From: an uncultured Eubacteriales bacterium
GTDB taxonomy: Bacteria; Bacillota; Clostridia; Oscillospirales; Oscillospiraceae
Assembly (NCBI GenBank): GCA_900320765.1
Contig: ONTN01000071.1
Coordinates: forward strand, 1-8,090
Direction: 5' to 3'
DNA length: 8,090 nt
Both the position numbers and the translations under genes were made by a program. This document shows positions 5,699-8,090 of the stretch, in pieces; the first letter of the stretch is position 1, and every line of letters begins with the position of its first letter. Below the pieces are notes generated by a model. That model saw only the letters and a list, made by a program, of their open reading frames with translations, was not told the DNA's origin and did not search any database.

Positions 5699-6769
5699 AT
5701 GGAGAATATAAGAATAGAGCTTACGTCAGCGCCAAAGGCTAAGCCGAATATCGATCCCCTGCCCTTTGGAAAATATTTTTCCGACCATATGTTTTTGATG
5801 AACTACGAGGAGGGCAAGGGCTGGTTCGATCCCCGCATCGTGCCCTACGGGCCCTTCTCGCTTGACCCGTCCTGCATGGTATTCCACTACGCGCAGGAGA
5901 TTTTTGAGGGGCTCAAGGCCTATCGCCGCGCGGACGGATCGATTTGGCTCTTCCGTCCCGCCGATAACTTCAGGAGAATGAACGATTCCGCCCGCCGTAT
6001 GTGCATTCCCGAGGTGGACGTTGATTTCTGCGTCGAGGCTCTTAAAAAGCTCGTAGCTATCGAGCGCGACTGGGTGCCCACTCAGGAAGCAGCGAGCCTT
6101 TACATTCGCCCCTTCATAATAGCGACCGACTGCACCGTCGGCGTTCACGCGAGCAAGACGTATATCTTCTGCATCATTCTCTCCCCCTCCGGCAATTACT
6201 ACCCCGAGGGACTCGATCCCGTAAAGATAGCGATTGAGGATGAGGACGTCCGCGCCGTCCGAGGCGGAACCGGCTTCACAAAGTGCGGCGGCAACTACGC
6301 TGCCTCCATCCGTGCCGGCGAGCGCGCCGCCGGCAGGGGCTACAGCCAGGTGCTTTGGCTCGACGGAGTGCACCGCAAGTATATCGAAGAGGTCGGCTCG
6401 ATGAACATTATGTTCAAAATTGACGGAACGGTGGTGACCCCCGTGCTCCAGGGCAGCGTCCTTCCCGGCATCACGAGGCGCAGCATCCTCGAGGTCTGCC
6501 GCGATTGGGGTCTTTCCGTTGAGGAGCGCCTTATCAGCGTAGACGAGGTAATCGAAACAGCGGAGAACGGACATATGGAGGAGATGTGGGGCACAGGTAC
6601 GGCCGCCGTCGTCTCCCCCGTCGGTCAGATCGAGTACGAGGGCAAGAGCCTCAAGATTGGAGGAGGCGGCATCGGAGAGCTCACTCAGAAGCTCTACGAC
6701 GAGCTTACCGGCATCCAGTGGGGCACCCGTCCCGACACCCGCGGCTGGACCGTTAAGGTTTGCGATTGA
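5699..6769 (+). CDS. ilvE: Branched-chain amino acid aminotransferase (class IV, long form)
   Basis: This PLP enzyme of fold type IV interconverts leucine, isoleucine and valine with their 2-oxo acids, using glutamate/2-oxoglutarate. The start is ATG 5699, with AGGAG at 5686-5690 and an 8-nt spacer. An in-frame ATG at 5654 lies upstream of the -10 element and is rejected. The 356-residue length fits the long (TIGR01123-type) group rather than the roughly 310-residue E. coli form. Landmarks are F-H-Y-A-Q-E-I-F-E-G-L-K-A-Y at 62-75, R-G-G-T-G-F-T-K-C-G-G-N-Y-A-A-S at 188-203 with Lys195 as the predicted Schiff-base lysine, Y-I-E-E-V-G-S-M-N at 228-236, P-G-I-T-R-R-S at 256-262, and the phosphate-binding G-T-G-T-A-A-V at 298-304. 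It is monocistronic by promoter context. Only weak A/T-rich dyads follow the stop, so some readthrough toward the aro leader is possible. Confidence 0.95.
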   Translation: MENIRIELTSAPKAKPNIDPLPFGKYFSDHMFLMNYEEGKGWFDPRIVPYGPFSLDPSCMVFHYAQEIFEGLKAYRRADGSIWLFRPADNFRRMNDSARRMCIPEVDVDFCVEALKKLVAIERDWVPTQEAASLYIRPFIIATDCTVGVHASKTYIFCIILSPSGNYYPEGLDPVKIAIEDEDVRAVRGGTGFTKCGGNYAASIRAGERAAGRGYSQVLWLDGVHRKYIEEVGSMNIMFKIDGTVVTPVLQGSVLPGITRRSILEVCRDWGLSVEERLISVDEVIETAENGHMEEMWGTGTAAVVSPVGQIEYEGKSLKIGGGGIGELTQKLYDELTGIQWGTRPDTRGWTVKVCD

Positions 6770-6778
6770 GAATTAAAA

Positions 6779-6791
6779 CAGTCATTGACTG
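6779..6791. repeat. Dyad CAGTC-ATT-GACTG after ilvE
   Basis: A short perfect inverted repeat 9 bp past the ilvE stop. On the plus strand it is followed by A's, not T's, so it is a poor terminator for ilvE. It could be part of an operator upstream of the aro promoter. I cannot assign a role. Confidence 0.35.
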
Positions 6792-6792
6792 A

Positions 6793-6851
6793 AAAAGTAA
6801 AATTTCCTCTTTACTTTTACGGATAAAAGTGTTAAACTACACTAAACTTTT
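6793..6851. promoter_or_regulatory. Tandem AAAAGT/ACTTTT dyads over the aro operon promoter
   Basis: AAAAGT occurs at 6793-6798 and 6825-6830; its inverse ACTTTT occurs at 6813-6818 and 6846-6851. They form two dyads. The first is AAAAGTAAA-N8-TTTACTTTT, perfect over 9 bp. The second has an inner AGTGT/ACACT repeat (6828-6832, 6839-6843) flanking the putative -10. The repeat of the unit by 32-33 bp, about three helical turns, suggests cooperative binding of a repressor or activator. The protein is unknown and the function is inferred. Confidence 0.5.
6810..6838 (+). promoter_or_regulatory. Probable promoter of the aro leader and operon
   Basis: TTTACT (6810-6815), 17-nt spacer, TAAACT (6833-6838): four of six matches in each element, weaker than the other promoters in the window. 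This is consistent with a regulated promoter. An alternative is TTTACG (6816-6821), 16-nt spacer, TACACT (6838-6843). Either puts the start at about 6845-6850, just ahead of the leader-ORF ribosome binding site. Confidence 0.55.
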
Positions 6852-6866
6852 ACTAAGGAGCCCAAT

Positions 6867-6956
6867 ATGACCGGCATGCAGCGCAAAGCTGAATACGGAT
6901 TTTATAGCTTTAGCTTTACCTATTATTTTGGTAAGGCTTGTTGCCGTTTGGTCTGA
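6867..6956 (+). CDS. Phe/Tyr-rich leader peptide of the aro operon attenuator
   Basis: This 29-codon ORF begins at ATG 6867, with a strong ribosome binding site AAGGAG at 6855-6860 and a 6-nt spacer, and stops at TGA 6954. Residues 10-21 read Y-G-F-Y-S-F-S-F-T-Y-Y-F: eight of twelve are aromatic (four Phe, four Tyr) and there is no Trp. It lies 32 nt upstream of a strong terminator placed in the leader of a DAHP synthase gene. The peptide itself is probably without function; its translation would measure charged tRNA-Phe and tRNA-Tyr. With low charging the ribosome would pause between 6894 and 6929, leaving downstream RNA free to form an antiterminator. With ample charging it would reach the stop codon and permit termination. 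The composition and signals are seen directly; the mechanism is inferred by analogy with pheA and other leader peptides of enteric bacteria. Confidence 0.88.
   Translation: MTGMQRKAEYGFYSFSFTYYFGKACCRLV
6912..6938 (+). promoter_or_regulatory. Hairpin inside the leader ORF (possible pause or 1:2 stem)
   Basis: AGCTTTACC (6912-6920) pairs with GGTAAGGCT (6930-6938) over 9 bp with one U-G wobble and a 9-nt A/T-rich loop. The stem spans the last Phe and Tyr codons, where a pause hairpin is expected in a classical attenuator. Read by eye, not computed. Confidence 0.5.
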
Positions 6957-7008
6957 TAGGGTCAGTAAAGGCTTTTTAAGGCTTAACCGGACCCCACTGC
7001 CATACGGC
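6943..7008 (+). promoter_or_regulatory. Candidate antiterminator of the aro attenuator
   Basis: GGTCTG (6950-6955) can pair with CGGACC (6988-6993), and nested outside it GCCGT (6943-6947) with ACGGC (7004-7008). Together they occupy parts of both terminator arms. The 5' half is the last codons and stop codon of the leader ORF, so a ribosome at the stop would mask it. A shorter alternative is GGGTC (6959-6963) with GACCC (6990-6994). Confidence 0.45.
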
Positions 7009-7025
7009 GGTGGGGTCCATTTTTT
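6989..7025 (+). terminator. Attenuator: intrinsic terminator in the aroF leader
   Basis: GGACCCCACTGCC (6989-7001) pairs with GGCGGTGGGGTCC (7006-7018), 13 bp with one U-G wobble and an ATAC loop, followed by A and six T's (7020-7025). It ends 4 nt before the aroF ribosome binding site and 19 nt before its ATG. It therefore ends the leader transcript rather than a full upstream gene. Confidence 0.93.
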
Positions 7026-7043
7026 ATTAAGGAGAGAGAAAAA

Positions 7044-8057
7044 ATGATAGTTATACTCAAGAAAGATCCCGATCAAAGACAGCTTGACAGCCTGAAGGCT
7101 TGGTTAAAGGCAAAGGGAATAGACGTTCACGAATCCACCGGTATCCATCAGACTATACTCGGCCTTATCGGCGATACTACCACGATCGATATAAACCTTC
7201 TGAACGCTCTCGAGATAGTCGAGGACGTGAAGCGCGTCCAGGAGCCCTATAAAAAGTGCAACCGCAAGTTCCACCCGGAGGATACGGTCATCAAGGTCGG
7301 CGACACTCAGGTTGGCGGCGGAACGCTCACCATGATAGCCGGCCCCTGCGCAGTTGAGTCCGAGGAGCAGATCGTTTCCATAGCGAAGCTCGTAAAGGCC
7401 TCCGGCGCGACTATGCTCCGCGGCGGCGCCTTCAAGCCCCGCACGAGCCCCTATTCCTTCCAGGGCATGCGCGAGGAGGGCATTCGTCTTCTTGAGATAG
7501 CGAAGGCAGAGACCGGTCTTCCCATCGTTACCGAGATAATGGACGCAAGCCAGCTCGATTGCTTCGAGAACGTGGACGTTATCCAGGTCGGCGCGAGGAA
7601 TATGCAGAACTTTGAGCTTCTCAAGGTACTCGGCAAGACGGATAAGCCCATACTTTTAAAGCGCGGGCTTGCGAACAACTATCAGGAATTTCTTATGAGC
7701 GCAGAATATATAATGGCGGGAGGAAACGAGAAGGTCATCCTCTGCGAGCGCGGCATCCGCACCTTTGAGACCTATACGAGAAACACCCTCGATATCGCCC
7801 TCGTTCCAAGCATGAAGCAGCTCAGCCATCTCCCCGTCATCATCGACCCGAGCCACGCAGCGGGAAAATACGCCCTTGTCCCCTCCCTCTCATACGCCGC
7901 TGTCGCCGCCGGAGCAGACGGACTTATCATCGAGGTCCATTGCGATCCCGAGCATGCCCTTTCCGACGGGCCGCAGAGCCTTAAGCCGAAGCTCTACGAC
8001 GAGGTCGCGGCAAAATGCCGCTCCATCCACGCGGTCGTTAACGGAGGTGCGGTATGA
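7044..8057 (+). CDS. aroF: 3-deoxy-7-phosphoheptulonate (DAHP) synthase, type I-beta with N-terminal regulatory domain
   Basis: This enzyme condenses phosphoenolpyruvate and erythrose 4-phosphate to DAHP, the first step of the shikimate pathway, in the cytosol. Its 337 residues match the AroF/TIGR01361 group, exemplified by the Thermotoga maritima enzyme. Residues 1 to about 70 form the ferredoxin-like (ACT-like) regulatory domain that in relatives mediates feedback inhibition by Tyr or Phe; the TIM barrel follows. Landmarks are A-G-P-C-A-V-E-S at 99-106 (Cys102 metal ligand), G-G-A-F-K-P-R-T-S-P-Y-S-F-Q-G at 127-141, K-R-G at 206-208, I-D-P-S-H-A-A-G at 267-274 (His271), and E-V-H-C-D-P-E (Glu297) with S-D-G-P-Q-S-L (Asp308). 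All expected metal ligands are present. ATG 7044 has AAGGAG at 7029-7034, 9 nt away. It overlaps the next gene by 4 bp. Expression is probably controlled by the upstream Phe/Tyr leader attenuator, giving transcriptional plus allosteric control. Confidence 0.96.
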   Translation: MIVILKKDPDQRQLDSLKAWLKAKGIDVHESTGIHQTILGLIGDTTTIDINLLNALEIVEDVKRVQEPYKKCNRKFHPEDTVIKVGDTQVGGGTLTMIAGPCAVESEEQIVSIAKLVKASGATMLRGGAFKPRTSPYSFQGMREEGIRLLEIAKAETGLPIVTEIMDASQLDCFENVDVIQVGARNMQNFELLKVLGKTDKPILLKRGLANNYQEFLMSAEYIMAGGNEKVILCERGIRTFETYTRNTLDIALVPSMKQLSHLPVIIDPSHAAGKYALVPSLSYAAVAAGADGLIIEVHCDPEHALSDGPQSLKPKLYDEVAAKCRSIHAVVNGGAV

Positions 8058-8090
8058 CGGTGGGCGTAGCCGGTCTCGGCATTATCGGCG
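8054..8090 (+). CDS. tyrA: Probable prephenate dehydrogenase, N-terminal fragment (runs off the right edge)
   Basis: ATG 8054 overlaps the aroF stop in an ATGA arrangement, with GGAGGT at 8043-8048 and a 5-nt spacer. The twelve visible residues, M-T-V-G-V-A-G-L-G-I-I-G, form the first beta strand and Gly-rich turn of a Rossmann NAD(P) fold. The sequence V-A-G-L-G-I-I-G directly after a DAHP synthase is typical of prephenate dehydrogenase, which makes 4-hydroxyphenylpyruvate for tyrosine. Other Rossmann dehydrogenases, such as shikimate dehydrogenase, cannot be excluded from so little sequence. Translation is probably coupled to aroF. Confidence 0.72.
   Translation, partial: MTVGVAGLGIIG

Noticed and set aside
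5726..6574. A 282-codon minus-strand ORF opposite ilvE
   Set aside because: It is a shadow of a fully conserved aminotransferase, lacks a ribosome binding site and has no recognisable family.
6779..6818. Intrinsic terminator for ilvE
   Set aside because: The two dyads are A/T-rich or short and have no following U tract on the plus strand, so they are poor terminators and better considered as possible operators.
6845..7043. A T-box riboswitch upstream of aroF
   Set aside because: No T-box core sequence (AGGGTGGNACCGCG-like) or specifier-loop architecture is visible. The leader is short and carries an ORF with its own ribosome binding site.
6837..7076. A 79-codon minus-strand ORF across the aro leader
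   Set aside because: It runs through the terminator hairpin and the leader ORF on the opposite strand and has no ribosome binding site. The plus-strand leader peptide explains the region better.

Overview
The window looks like a chromosomal segment of a GC-rich, spore-forming, low-abundance-style Clostridia (Oscillospiraceae/Ruminococcaceae-like). Three things suggest this: a forespore sigma factor G gene, an LL-diaminopimelate aminotransferase (DapL) of the kind common in Clostridia, and near-consensus sigma-A promoters with AGGAGG-type ribosome binding sites. Nothing here looks like phage, plasmid or insertion sequence. The placement is inferred from protein resemblance, not from any search.

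Left part, all on the minus strand. Positions 1-129 hold the first codons of a gene that is very probably mraZ (start of the division and cell wall cluster, running off the left edge), with its sigma-A promoter and MraZ-box-like repeats. A terminator at 180-214 separates it from a three-gene operon transcribed from about 2176 down to 248: a DUF2975 membrane protein, a small YozG-like HTH regulator, and a DUF4153/DUF4173-like membrane protein whose reading frame is broken near 1105-1150. Next comes dapL (2283-3491), which makes LL-diaminopimelate for lysine and peptidoglycan.

Middle part. dapL and sigG (3618-4391) are divergent. dapL has a perfect sigma-A promoter, while sigG has a sequence resembling a sigma-F/sigma-G promoter. 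An MFS transporter (4455-5630) and a branched-chain aminotransferase, ilvE (5699-6769), follow on the plus strand, each with its own sigma-A-like promoter.

Right part, the most interesting. Between ilvE and a type I-beta DAHP synthase gene (aroF, 7044-8057, overlapping the start of a probable prephenate dehydrogenase gene, tyrA) lies a 274-bp leader. It contains a well-placed 29-residue ORF in which 8 of 12 consecutive residues are Phe or Tyr, followed by a strong intrinsic terminator ending just before the aroF ribosome binding site. This is the architecture of ribosome-mediated transcription attenuation sensing Phe-tRNA and Tyr-tRNA. It is a classical proteobacterial strategy, whereas Firmicutes amino-acid operons more usually use T-boxes. 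Upstream of the leader ORF, AAAAGT/ACTTTT dyads overlap the likely promoter and hint at a second, protein-based control layer.
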